A stretch of DNA of 64,000 nucleotides from UBA7236 sp964463165 (lineage in GTDB: Bacteria; Bacteroidota; Bacteroidia; Chitinophagales; BACL12), in the NCBI GenBank assembly GCA_964463165.1, contig CAYXBK010000021.1, forward strand, positions 25,218 through 89,217, written 5' to 3'. Shown here piece by piece: positions 1-7,994 of the stretch (within the stretch, counting starts at the first letter, position 1; every line of letters starts with the position of its first letter). The notes below the pieces were generated by a model that ran no database searches, had not been told where the DNA came from, and was given only the letters and a program-made list of their open reading frames with translations. A program made the position numbers and the translations under genes.

Positions 1-2
1 TA

Positions 3-455
3 CCCGGTCAGGTACAGAAAGAAATTTATTTTGTGGAGAAAGGCACGCAGATGTCGTATTTTGAAAATGAGGATAAAATTCATGTGATCGCTTTTACCTA
101 TCCGCCGAATATATCTGCAATACCCGATTCATTCTATTTTCAATCGCCTTCAAACTACTATTTAAAATGCCTAACCGATTCGGAAATGCAATACCTGCAT
201 TTTGATACGATCAATAAATTATTTGATCAATCGCAGGAAATTGAAAGATTGTTTCGCAAAATGACGGAAGCAGTGCTTGCGGGAATAATCAACCGCCACA
301 CCGAATTGCAAACACTGAGTATGGAAGAGCGCTTTAAATCATTTTGTAAACGCAGTCCGCAATTATTGCAGCTTGTGCCGCATAAATATATTGCCTCTTA
401 CCTCGGCATTGATTCAACCAATTTCAGCAAACTCTTTAATTCGGTGAAGATCTGA
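3..455 (+). CDS. Crp/Fnr-family transcriptional regulator, 5'-truncated by the window edge
   Basis: The reading frame is open from base 3, so the N-terminus lies outside the window and about 150 residues are visible. The first residues (KEIYFVEKG) look like the beta-roll of a cyclic-nucleotide-binding-type sensor domain. The C-terminal PHKYIASYLGIDSTNFSKL matches the winged helix-turn-helix that ends many short Bacteroidota Crp/Fnr-like regulators. An internal GTG at 33 is unlikely to be the true start because the homology continues upstream. The ligand cannot be told. A strong palindrome lies 7 bp after the stop and before the hydrolase gene, so control of that neighbour is a reasonable inference. 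Family call is fairly sure. Confidence 0.75.
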   Translation, partial: PGQVQKEIYFVEKGTQMSYFENEDKIHVIAFTYPPNISAIPDSFYFQSPSNYYLKCLTDSEMQYLHFDTINKLFDQSQEIERLFRKMTEAVLAGIINRHTELQTLSMEERFKSFCKRSPQLLQLVPHKYIASYLGIDSTNFSKLFNSVKI

Positions 456-461
456 AATTCA

Positions 462-490
462 GTCAATACCAAAATAAATTTGGTATAGAC
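462..490. promoter_or_regulatory. 29-bp inverted repeat, candidate operator
   Basis: Two 12-base arms (462-473 and 479-490) match at 11 of 12 positions as an inverted repeat around a 5-base centre; the inner arms ataccaaa and tttggtat are perfect. No T-run follows, so it is a poor intrinsic terminator. It sits between a Crp/Fnr-type regulator gene and the hydrolase at 541. A weak promoter-like TTGCTTTG (516-523) with a TTG at 497-499 lies just downstream, the geometry expected of a regulator site. Binding by the adjacent regulator is inference. Confidence 0.5.
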
Positions 491-540
491 CAAGAATTGA
501 TATTCTTCAGGGCCGTTGCTTTGCATTAAAATTTACTGCA

Positions 541-1404
541 ATGAAAAACAACTGGCTCAATAAAACAGAATATCCCTTTGCTCCGCATTATTTTCACGTA
601 AACGGGCAGCAAGTACATTATATCGATGAAGGTAAAGGAGATGTGCTCTTATTTGTGCATGGAACACCTTCCTGGAGTTTCGATTTCAGGCACATCATTC
701 AGAAACTCAAAACACAATACCGGTGCATTGCGATCGACCATATCGGTTTCGGACTTTCATCAAAACCTGAACAGTATGATTATTCAACCATAAATCACAG
801 CCATACACTTGAAAAATTCATTGCTGAACTCAACTTAACAAATATCAATCTTGTTGTTCATGATTTCGGCGGACCGATCGGCTTGCATTTTGCAGAAACG
901 CACCCGGAAAAAATAAAAAAAATAATTGTTTTGAATTCCTGGCTCAGGAGCAGTAAAACAGATCCCGCTTATTTGAAATTGCGGAAAATATTAAAAAGCC
1001 CGCTCCTGCCCTTTTTATATAAACAATTGAATTTTTCTCCCCGCTTTATTTTACCTGCTTCGTTCGGAAATAAAAAACTGAAAAAAGGATTGCGGTCGCA
1101 ATACACAAAACCATTTTCAAAACCATCGGAAAGAAATGGTGCTCTTGCTTTTGCAAAATCGTTGTTGAATGACCAGGATTGGTTTGAGGAATTGTGGAAA
1201 AATAAAACAGCACTTTCACAGAAACCTTTTTTATTTATCTGGGGCATGCAGGATAAAATCATCACCCCGCAATATCTTGAAAAATTTACCGCATCTTTTA
1301 CAAATAATACAATATGCAAAATTGAAACAGCGGGGCATTTCCCGCAGGAAGAAGAGCCGGAAATTACATGCAAAGCAATTGCAGAATTCCTGAAACAAGG
1401 CTGA
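541..1404 (+). CDS. alpha/beta hydrolase, haloalkane dehalogenase-like
   Basis: This 287-residue protein has the full alpha/beta-hydrolase layout: oxyanion-hole HGTPSWSFDFR (H40-G41), a nucleophile elbow VVHDFGG with Asp108 where most hydrolases have Ser, an acid at about D238 (GMQDKI) and the catalytic His266 in AGHFPQEEEP. An Asp nucleophile is typical of haloalkane dehalogenases and epoxide hydrolases. HGTP followed by the W/R pattern favours the dehalogenase branch. There is no signal peptide, so it should be cytoplasmic. The substrate cannot be read from sequence; dehalogenase-like members include proteins with no known substrate. The start ATG is the first in the frame. Confidence 0.8.
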   Translation: MKNNWLNKTEYPFAPHYFHVNGQQVHYIDEGKGDVLLFVHGTPSWSFDFRHIIQKLKTQYRCIAIDHIGFGLSSKPEQYDYSTINHSHTLEKFIAELNLTNINLVVHDFGGPIGLHFAETHPEKIKKIIVLNSWLRSSKTDPAYLKLRKILKSPLLPFLYKQLNFSPRFILPASFGNKKLKKGLRSQYTKPFSKPSERNGALAFAKSLLNDQDWFEELWKNKTALSQKPFLFIWGMQDKIITPQYLEKFTASFTNNTICKIETAGHFPQEEEPEITCKAIAEFLKQG

Positions 1405-1417
1405 CAAATAAATTATG

Positions 1418-1425
1418 TAGTTTTG
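1418..1425 (+). promoter_or_regulatory. Bacteroidota -7 promoter element (TAnnTTTG)
   Basis: TAGTTTTG lies 19 nt before the ATG of the cytochrome c/PHM-like gene. It matches the TAnnTTTG consensus of the Bacteroidota primary sigma factor. No clear -33 TTG is visible at the usual distance. Confidence 0.4.
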
Positions 1426-1444
1426 TTTAGGATTCAAATCAATC

Positions 1445-2998
1445 ATGAAATCAAAAATCTTAACCCTTCTCTGCATATGTTTATCAGTTGCAGTAAAAAG
1501 TCAAACCACCTGGAACCAGGATATTGCGCCGATCATATTTGCACATTGCACAACTTGTCACCACGACGGCGGCATTGCGCCCACATCTTATTTGACCTAT
1601 GATAATGCCGTGGACGACGGGTTTGATATAAGAAATAATGTACTCGACGGAATTATGCCACCCTGGCCCCCGGATCCGGAATATGTGCATTTTAAAAATG
1701 AAAAAGTTTTATCTGCTGATGAAATAGATAAAATCGTTGCATGGGCAAGTGACGGCTTTCAGGAAGGAACCGGTTCGGCTCCGCCTGCACCAGTTTACAC
1801 CGACGATATTCTGATGCCTGATTATGATCTTGCAATTGAACTTCCTGAATTTACAGTGACAAGCGATGAAGATGTGTACCGCACATTTGTTATACACTCC
1901 GGACTTGAAAGCACAAAATATATCAATGCGTCAGAATTTATTCCTGATAATTCCAAGATCATTCATCATATGCTGATTTATGCAGACACGTCTGATTATT
2001 CGTGGGATGCAGATCAGGCTGATCCGGGCCCCGGATATGCAAGCAACGGCACAACTACTTCGAGCCCCTATGCAGTTTTGATCGGCGCATGGGCGCCGGG
2101 AGATAATATTTATCAATTGCCTGTCGGGATGGGAATTGAAGTACCGGCAGGATCTGATTTTGCAGTTGAAATTCATTTTGCGCCGGACAACAGCGGAGAA
2201 AGTGCTGCACCGGAATTACATTTGAAATGGAGTGAAGCTGCATTTACAAGACCAGTTTGGGTAAATCCGATTCTGTATCATTTTCATCCCGTATTTCAGG
2301 AGCCGTTATTTTATATACCGGCCAATACAGTGCAGACATTCCATGAAATTTATTCGGATGATGCTAGTTTAAATATTGATCTCTCCTTTATTTCCGTCGC
2401 ACCACATATGCATTATCTCGGGCAAACATATCAGGCATATGCAAAAACAACGGATAATGATTCCATTCCATTGATTTATGTAGATAATTGGGATTTTCAC
2501 TGGCAATATTCCTATACCTATCAAAAATTAGTAAAGATCCCCGCTTTTACAGATCTGTATGGAATTGCAACGTACGACAATACTTCTGCAAATGAAGATA
2601 ATCCGAATGATCCGCCGCAGGATGTGTGGCTCGGTGAACAAACAACTGATGAAATGATGCTTTGTTTCTTTGCATATACTTTTTATTTACCGGGTGATGA
2701 ATATATGGTGCTCGACAGTTCTATTCTTGAGACATCAATTATACAGCCTGAAAATCAATTGTATTTTTCTGTCTATCCAAATCCGGCAACCGATGTCCTT
2801 CAAATTGTAAATCAAAATCCGGAAGGAAAAAATTATCAGATTGAAATAATGGATCTTTTCGGAAGAATTATTCTGAAAGATGCAATGCAATTTCAAACCG
2901 TAAAACAAATTCAATTGCAGGACCTTGCCAGTGGTATTTATATCATTACCGTTTCTGATGGTGATAAAATCTACACGGAAAAAATAATGAAGGAATAA
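1445..2998 (+). CDS. secreted cytochrome c / PHM-like copper monooxygenase with T9SS sorting domain
   Basis: This 517-residue protein has a Sec signal peptide (residues 1-20, ending KSQ). A class I cytochrome c domain follows, with haem site CTTCH (C35, C38, H39) and likely axial Met71 in MPPWPP. A region resembling peptidylglycine alpha-hydroxylating / dopamine beta-monooxygenases comes next. All six copper ligands have candidates: H174-H175 (IIHHM) and H244 (VEIHF) for the first copper, and H321, H323 (PHMHYLG) with M404 or M405 (TDEMM) for the second. Residues from about 440 form a type-A T9SS sorting domain (FSVYPNPATD...), so it is probably surface-attached or released. The fused haem domain could feed electrons to the copper site; that is inference. 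A paralogue is at 31462-32892. The substrate is unknown. Confidence 0.8.
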   Translation: MKSKILTLLCICLSVAVKSQTTWNQDIAPIIFAHCTTCHHDGGIAPTSYLTYDNAVDDGFDIRNNVLDGIMPPWPPDPEYVHFKNEKVLSADEIDKIVAWASDGFQEGTGSAPPAPVYTDDILMPDYDLAIELPEFTVTSDEDVYRTFVIHSGLESTKYINASEFIPDNSKIIHHMLIYADTSDYSWDADQADPGPGYASNGTTTSSPYAVLIGAWAPGDNIYQLPVGMGIEVPAGSDFAVEIHFAPDNSGESAAPELHLKWSEAAFTRPVWVNPILYHFHPVFQEPLFYIPANTVQTFHEIYSDDASLNIDLSFISVAPHMHYLGQTYQAYAKTTDNDSIPLIYVDNWDFHWQYSYTYQKLVKIPAFTDLYGIATYDNTSANEDNPNDPPQDVWLGEQTTDEMMLCFFAYTFYLPGDEYMVLDSSILETSIIQPENQLYFSVYPNPATDVLQIVNQNPEGKNYQIEIMDLFGRIILKDAMQFQTVKQIQLQDLASGIYIITVSDGDKIYTEKIMKE

Positions 2999-3066
2999 GG
3001 AATAACCCTTCAGGACGTGCAGGGTTCCCTTGCCTCTGAATAGCTCTTCCACGCCAAATAAATTCA

Positions 3067-3184
3067 GGTGAGCCCGCCTGCCGCAGCATATGCTTTGGCG
3101 CCGGCGGGCAGGCCTGTCGAACCATGGTGAGCCCGCCTGCCGCAGCGCATGCTTTGGCGCCGGCGGGCAGGCCTGCCGAACCAT
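3067..3184. repeat. tandem duplication of a 59-bp GC-rich palindromic (REP-like) unit
   Basis: Two adjacent 59-bp copies, 3067-3125 and 3126-3184, differ at only 2 positions. Each holds an imperfect hairpin whose arms include gcccgcctgccg and gccggcgggcaggc. The GC content is far above that of the surrounding intergenic DNA. Related single copies occur at 17113-17156 and 52662-52706. Confidence 0.85.
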
Positions 3185-3272
3185 CATTTTTTTATCATTT
3201 AATTTTTTATTAACAGTTGGGTTGTCTAATAATGATAATTTCGTTCGTCATTCACTACATAAAAAGTAAACA

Positions 3273-3653
3273 ATGAAAGCAAATGCGAACTCAATCAATT
3301 GGTTTGAAATATCTGTAGCAGATATTAACCGTGCAACAAAATTTTATGAAGCGATCTTCAATATCAAAATGGAAATGATGGAAATGATGGGCATGCAAAT
3401 GTCTTTTTTTCCTTCTGAGCCGGGAAGCGGCAAAGCAAACGGAGGATTATGCAAGGGTGATATGCATAAACCGAGTGCTGATGGAGTGAAGATCTATTTG
3501 AATTGTGATCCTGATCTGCAGATTGTATTGGACAGAGTGGAACATGCGGGCGGTAAAATAATTATGCCGAAAACGGATATCGGCGAAAACGGATTTATGG
3601 CATTTATGATCGATACGGAAGGAAACGTAATTGGTTTGCATTCCAACGGTTAA
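3273..3653 (+). CDS. VOC-family (glyoxalase/bleomycin-resistance-like) protein
   Basis: This 126-residue protein is a single vicinal-oxygen-chelate domain. It starts with NWFEISVADINRATKFYE, the beta-alpha start of the fold, and ends with FMAFMIDTEGNVIGLHSNG, the strand that normally carries the last metal-binding acid (DTEGNVIGLH). The middle has a Met-rich stretch (residues about 33-45). The length is normal for one-domain members, which act as dimers on varied small molecules; many have no known substrate. It stands alone, convergent with the gene at 3739 and separated from it by two opposed terminators. Confidence 0.85.
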   Translation: MKANANSINWFEISVADINRATKFYEAIFNIKMEMMEMMGMQMSFFPSEPGSGKANGGLCKGDMHKPSADGVKIYLNCDPDLQIVLDRVEHAGGKIIMPKTDIGENGFMAFMIDTEGNVIGLHSNG

Positions 3654-3685
3654 AAAAATTGTCCGTGATTTGAGTCCCCGGACAA
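3652..3685 (-). terminator. intrinsic terminator for the minus-strand gene at 3739-4272
   Basis: On the minus strand the arms at 3679-3685 and 3659-3665 (ttgtccg / cggacaa) form a hairpin. It is followed by seven T residues (plus-strand A-run 3652-3658). Confidence 0.7.
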
Positions 3686-3695
3686 TTATGTAAAT

Positions 3696-3727
3696 ACCTG
3701 ATGGTTGAATAAACTATCAGGTTTTTT
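3696..3727 (+). terminator. intrinsic terminator for the VOC gene
   Basis: The arms acctgat (3696-3702) and atcaggt (3716-3722) form a hairpin with a 13-base loop and are followed by a T-run (3722-3727). It lies directly beside the opposed terminator at 3652-3685. Confidence 0.7.
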
Positions 3728-3738
3728 ATTTCATGAGA

Positions 3739-4272
3739 TCAGAAAGAAATACCGAGTGTAATTCCGGGCCATGAAGGCACGGCATAAGCGGTATATTCTC
3801 CTTCTCCGATATAAGGATCAGATTTTATTGCACCGATCACGAACGGCACACCTGCCATAAATACAATACCACCGTCGGATGGCTGTGCCCTGAAACCAAC
3901 ATACAAACATGCAGCAACCGGGAAACTTGCAGCGTCCATTAATAAAGGGCCGCCGCTGCTGCCGCCGGCAATTGCACCGAAACCTGTTTCAAAATAATTC
4001 CCGCGTTTTCCGATCAGGCAATTCACAATAACAGGTACTGCAAATGCGTAGGAATTCTCAACGGCATAGCCGCCTGCACCAAACCGCATCCCCCAGCCAC
4101 CGGGTGTTTCCTTATTGAATCGAAAATCATAATTAAAGGAATAATAAAAACTCGGGCCGCCTAATTCCAGATATGCCGCCCTTGTTGTGGGATTATTGTC
4201 AACATCCGTTTGCGCCTGTACTTGCGCAAGACTTAAAAGAAAGCAGGCACAGATTAATAAAATGGTTTTCAT
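3739..4272 (-). CDS. exported hypothetical protein, possible small outer-membrane beta-barrel
   Basis: The 177-residue product starts with a clear signal peptide (MKTILLICACFLLSLAQVQAQ, cleavage near residue 21). The mature part alternates aromatic and small residues (FYYSFNYDFRF, GWGMRFGAGGYAV, GITLGISF). It ends in an aromatic Phe, as outer-membrane barrels often do. I do not recognise a specific family. Gly-rich strands and the C-terminal Phe suggest an outer-membrane protein, but 177 residues would allow only a small barrel. It has its own terminator (3652-3685) and appears monocistronic. Confidence 0.6.
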   Translation of the reverse strand: MKTILLICACFLLSLAQVQAQTDVDNNPTTRAAYLELGGPSFYYSFNYDFRFNKETPGGWGMRFGAGGYAVENSYAFAVPVIVNCLIGKRGNYFETGFGAIAGGSSGGPLLMDAASFPVAACLYVGFRAQPSDGGIVFMAGVPFVIGAIKSDPYIGEGEYTAYAVPSWPGITLGISF

Positions 4273-4361
4273 AAATCAGGTTATTTTGCTTTGTTCAAAT
4301 TTAAAAAGAATTCTGTTCCAAAGCGGAAATATTAATCATCCATACATGTGAAATACACTTT

Positions 4362-5459
4362 TCACACATTAAATCTGAAATGCATCACATCACCATCTTC
4401 CACCACATAATCTTTTCCTTCCACATTTAATTTACCGGCTTCTTTACAGGCAGCTTCCGAACCATAATGAATAAAATCTTTGTATTTAATTACTTCGGCC
4501 CTGATAAATCCTTTTTCAAAATCCGAATGGATCACACCGGCTGCCTGTGGCGCCAGCATACCGTTGGTAATTGTCCATGCACGCACTTCTTTTTCTCCCG
4601 CAGTGAAATAGGTAATTAAATTCAGCAATTTATATCCGGCACGGATCAGAATATTTAATCCGCTTTCAGATAGGCCCAGATCTGCAAGAAATAATTGTTT
4701 ATCCTCATAACTATCCAACTGCGCAATTTCACTTTCAATATTTGCACTTACAATGATCACTTCTGCATCTTCATCTTTCACAGCATCCTTTAATTTTTTA
4801 ACAAAATCATTTTCCGATTTAATTTCTTTTTCATCCACATTGCAGACATAAATGACAGGTTTTATTGTAAGCAGAAAAAGATCTTCTGCAAGTTTTTTAT
4901 CGTCTTTACCGAGCTGCAGGCTTCTTGCACTTTTTCCCTGTTCCAGGTGATGTTTCAATGCAACCAAAACATCGGCAAGTTTTTTTGCATCCTTATCGCC
5001 GATACTTGCCGCACGCTGCGTTTTTAATAATCGGGTTTCTATCGTTTCCAGATCCTTTAACTGCAATTCATAATCGATGATCTCTTTATCGCGGATCGGA
5101 TCAACATTCCCGTGCACATGCACAATATTCGGATCATCGAAACAACGCACCACATGAATGATCGCATCTGTTTCGCGGATATTCGCAAGGAATTTATTTC
5201 CAAGCCCCTCTCCTTTTGATGCACCTTTTACCAAGCCGGCAATGTCAACAAATTCGATTGTTGTCGGGACAAGGTTTTGCGGATTTACCAGTTCTGCAAG
5301 TTTGTTTAAACGCGGATCAGGCACCGTCACCACACCAACATTTGGTTCTATCGTGCAGAACGGAAAATTCGCCGCCTGTGCTTTTGCACTCGATAAAGCA
5401 TTAAATAATGTTGATTTTCCTACATTCGGCAAGCCGACAATACCACATTTTAGTCCCAT
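4362..5459 (-). CDS. ychF: redox-regulated ATPase YchF (Obg-family P-loop protein)
   Basis: The 365-residue length is normal for YchF. The P-loop GLPNVGKST is near residue 9, the switch region FCTIEPNVG and Walker B-type DIAGLVKGAS follow, and the NKxD specificity motif is replaced by NVDE (VIYVCNVDEKE). That change marks YchF, which prefers ATP over GTP. The C-terminal TGS-like domain is present (EVIKYKDFIHYGSEAACKE, then DVMHFRFNV). The protein binds ribosomes and is linked to stress responses in other bacteria. The gene appears to be transcribed alone from TATATTTG at 5479-5486. Confidence 0.95.
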   Translation of the reverse strand: MGLKCGIVGLPNVGKSTLFNALSSAKAQAANFPFCTIEPNVGVVTVPDPRLNKLAELVNPQNLVPTTIEFVDIAGLVKGASKGEGLGNKFLANIRETDAIIHVVRCFDDPNIVHVHGNVDPIRDKEIIDYELQLKDLETIETRLLKTQRAASIGDKDAKKLADVLVALKHHLEQGKSARSLQLGKDDKKLAEDLFLLTIKPVIYVCNVDEKEIKSENDFVKKLKDAVKDEDAEVIIVSANIESEIAQLDSYEDKQLFLADLGLSESGLNILIRAGYKLLNLITYFTAGEKEVRAWTITNGMLAPQAAGVIHSDFEKGFIRAEVIKYKDFIHYGSEAACKEAGKLNVEGKDYVVEDGDVMHFRFNV

Positions 5460-5478
5460 GTATTATTTTTTGAAGGCG

Positions 5479-5486
5479 CAAATATA
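5479..5486 (-). promoter_or_regulatory. -7 promoter element of ychF
   Basis: TATATTTG on the minus strand is followed by CGCC and ends 19 nt before the ychF ATG. It fits the TAnnTTTG consensus exactly. The DNA just upstream is the ctag-type repeat array, so any -33 contact would fall at the edge of that array. Confidence 0.55.
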
Positions 5487-5503
5487 GGGAAGAAATGCAG
5501 ATG

Positions 5504-5612
5504 GCTGCTAGCTAGTAGCTACTAGCTGCTAGCTACTAGCTACTAGATACTAGCCGCTAGCTACTAGCCTGGCGAATTGCCAGTGGCCAGCAGCCAGCAG
5601 CCAGCAACCAGA
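5504..5612. repeat. degenerate short-word repeat array (tagctactagc, then cagccagcagccagca)
   Basis: About 110 bp consists of variations on tagctactagctgc followed by cagccagcagccagc. The array fills the gap between the ychF promoter and the TAG stop of the PKD gene. The same two words occur together at 45808-45880. Confidence 0.8.
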
Positions 5613-5614
5613 AG

Positions 5615-7855
5615 CTATTGTATTACAAAAGTTTTTACCCCTGTCAAATTATTTTGCATGATCTCAACAACATAAATACCGGCTGCGAGATTTGAAATAT
5701 TGATCGGTTGTGAAATATCATTTCCCTGCAATACAATTTCGCCGAGATTATTCATGATCGACCAATTTGTTTTCACCGCATTTTCCGTTTCAACCACAAT
5801 ATAATTTGTTGCGGGATTCGGATATATCGAACTGATCATTTGTTTTGCATCATCTATTGTTGTTATTGCAAGTACGATACAATTATCATCACTTCCCATT
5901 GCATTTGTTGCAGTGAGGCAAACAGTATAATCACCATAATTACTGTATGCATGTGAAGGATTTTGCAAAGCACTTGTTGTTCCGTCTCCAAAATTCCAAA
6001 GCCAGCTCACCGGTAAATTCGCAGATACATCCGTAAATGATACTGTGAGTCCTGAAACGGAATAAGTGAAATCAGCAATCGGTATTTGCGGTGTGAGAGA
6101 AATATTTACCGTTTTACAATTTGTTGAACTGCCTACTGCATTTGTTGCTGTGAGGCAAACATTAAAACTACCGTTATCGGTATATGTATGAACCGGATTT
6201 TGAACAGTACTCACTGCACCATCTCCAAATTCCCATTCCCATGAAGTCGGAAAATTTGTTGAGAGATCAGTAAATGTTGTAACAGGATCTCCACTAAATC
6301 CAAAATCCGCAACTGGTGTTGCGTACACATCAATTGTAATAATACTGCAATACACATCGCTGCCAACTACATTGGATGCTGTGAGGCACACATTGAAATC
6401 GCCGTTTGTAAGAAATGTATGTAATGGATTTTGCAATGTTGATGTTCCGCCATCGCCGAAATTCCATGCCCATGCTGTTGGTGTATTTGTAGATAAATCT
6501 GTAAATGCGATTGCTGGTTCTGCTCCGGCATCATAAGAATATAATGCGGATGGTGCACCTTCAATTGCGGAAGTGATCGCACGGAAATGTATATCGCCGA
6601 ATAAAGACGACCAGCCAAATGCAGTTTCAACATAACTGCGGTTTTCAATTCCTGTATTTGCATAGGAGATCCATGCTACGCCTCCCGGTACATCATAACC
6701 GATAAATACATCACCTGTAATTCCTTCCAGTTCGGGAATACCACGCAGGTCAACCCAGGTTCCTTTATTCGGTTCGAGTAAAGTTGGAGAAGGTGTTACA
6801 TAAAACGGAGTGATGATATCCGAACCCGGAAAACCTGCATCATCATTCCAGATATGAATGAGGATATCATCGTTCGGCCGCATATAATCCGTATAATTCT
6901 GAATTACAATTCCAACAAGATCCGTTGTGCCGACGAGTGAAACTTTTACCGCAGCAGAAATATATCCGGTGGTAGATAAATCACCCACATCTGCCACCAC
7001 ATCGATGATCGGATCATCATATAAAATATAATTGCCGGCTACATAACTGAACGTATCCGTTTGCGTTGAATTCGGAATTACATAATCATCACTTGCAGTG
7101 AGAAAATAATTTACCCATGCACCAGGCTCCTGTTCAGGAATTGTATAAAGATATTCATCGCCGAATGTAGGTATTCCTTCAATGGAAGTATAAGCACCTC
7201 CATCCACACTGTATGCAAGTTTGGTAATTGAAATTCCCGACGGATCGATCAGTTCTGCAGTGATCGGATTATCACCGAGTGTTCCTTCGTACAAATGTGA
7301 AGGCGTGTGTAAAATAAGTGGTGGTGTATTGTCAATATTGTAAGTTGTAATTACAAAATCATCGATATAGATTCCATCAACAAAATACGCTGCATCGCTT
7401 ACAAACCGGAATTTAAGGCGGACATCACTGTTGCCTACAAAAGCGCCGAGCGGAATGGTTTGCAATTCCCAGGAAAAAAATCCTTCACCGTTGAATGTTG
7501 CAATATTGAGCCATGAACCGCCCCCATCGGTAGAGACATCGAGATACACATAATCAAAGCCGGTTTCAAGATCTATCTGCGCATAAAATTGCACGTCGGC
7601 ATCCAGGGCAGTTGAAAGATCTGCACCTGTATTCATAGTTGCTTCCGATTCGGTCATATCGGGATATAAAGCCCCCGGGCTGTCGGTAAATGAATGTGTA
7701 GGGCTGTTTGAAATAGTTGTTGTTGTGCCCCAGGTTCCAGTCACGTCCCAATTTGAAAGGCCGGATTCGAAATCATCGCTGAAGACAACAATTTGCGCAT
7801 TTGCCGCTATCGCGAGAAACACGAATAAGAGAGAGGAGTAAATATTTCGTTTCAT
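5615..7855 (-). CDS. T9SS-secreted protein with jelly-roll-like N-terminus and three PKD domains
   Basis: The 746-residue protein has a signal peptide (about 1-20, AIAANAQ). An N-terminal DDFESGLSNW segment begins a beta-sandwich of the kind found in secreted proteases and adhesins (to about residue 175). A middle region has Ig-like features. Three PKD repeats follow, each with an NFGDG or EFGDG core and an xxNPxHTY strand (about residues 440-660), and then a C-terminal type-A T9SS sorting domain (IYPNPATNYIVVETE). No catalytic motif was seen, so an adhesive or structural role is the safest guess. Its PKD repeats closely resemble those of the protein at 28277-29533. The TAG stop touches the repeat array on its 3' side. 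Confidence 0.85.
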   Translation of the reverse strand: MKRNIYSSLLFVFLAIAANAQIVVFSDDFESGLSNWDVTGTWGTTTTISNSPTHSFTDSPGALYPDMTESEATMNTGADLSTALDADVQFYAQIDLETGFDYVYLDVSTDGGGSWLNIATFNGEGFFSWELQTIPLGAFVGNSDVRLKFRFVSDAAYFVDGIYIDDFVITTYNIDNTPPLILHTPSHLYEGTLGDNPITAELIDPSGISITKLAYSVDGGAYTSIEGIPTFGDEYLYTIPEQEPGAWVNYFLTASDDYVIPNSTQTDTFSYVAGNYILYDDPIIDVVADVGDLSTTGYISAAVKVSLVGTTDLVGIVIQNYTDYMRPNDDILIHIWNDDAGFPGSDIITPFYVTPSPTLLEPNKGTWVDLRGIPELEGITGDVFIGYDVPGGVAWISYANTGIENRSYVETAFGWSSLFGDIHFRAITSAIEGAPSALYSYDAGAEPAIAFTDLSTNTPTAWAWNFGDGGTSTLQNPLHTFLTNGDFNVCLTASNVVGSDVYCSIITIDVYATPVADFGFSGDPVTTFTDLSTNFPTSWEWEFGDGAVSTVQNPVHTYTDNGSFNVCLTATNAVGSSTNCKTVNISLTPQIPIADFTYSVSGLTVSFTDVSANLPVSWLWNFGDGTTSALQNPSHAYSNYGDYTVCLTATNAMGSDDNCIVLAITTIDDAKQMISSIYPNPATNYIVVETENAVKTNWSIMNNLGEIVLQGNDISQPINISNLAAGIYVVEIMQNNLTGVKTFVIQ

Positions 7856-7994
7856 AAATACCTGATTTTTTTAGAACAGAACTAAGTTAAGCCTTTTTTT
7901 GTACTCGCCATGCGGGAAAGCTAATTTCAGCCCGGAACGGATTGAATTTAGGCAGGAAAATTGATAACTTGCAGCGAAATATTGGAAGGATATT

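Noticed and set aside
3067..3184. Possible minimal CRISPR array
   Set aside because: Only two copies, directly adjacent with no spacer between them, and no cas genes in the window.
2735..3187. 150-codon minus-strand ORF covering the 59-bp repeats
   Set aside because: Its first third translates the REP-like repeats (ACPPAPKHALRQAGSPW and a near copy) and the rest lies antisense to the coding end of the cytochrome c/PHM-like gene.
5504..5612. Word arrays considered as CRISPR or VNTR within a gene
   Set aside because: No spacers of constant length, imperfect units, and placement between genes; treated as intergenic repeats.
6367..6663. Minus-strand 98-codon ORF inside the PKD gene, and similar shadow frames elsewhere
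   Set aside because: They lie wholly within strongly supported genes in another frame and lack any domain or coding signal.
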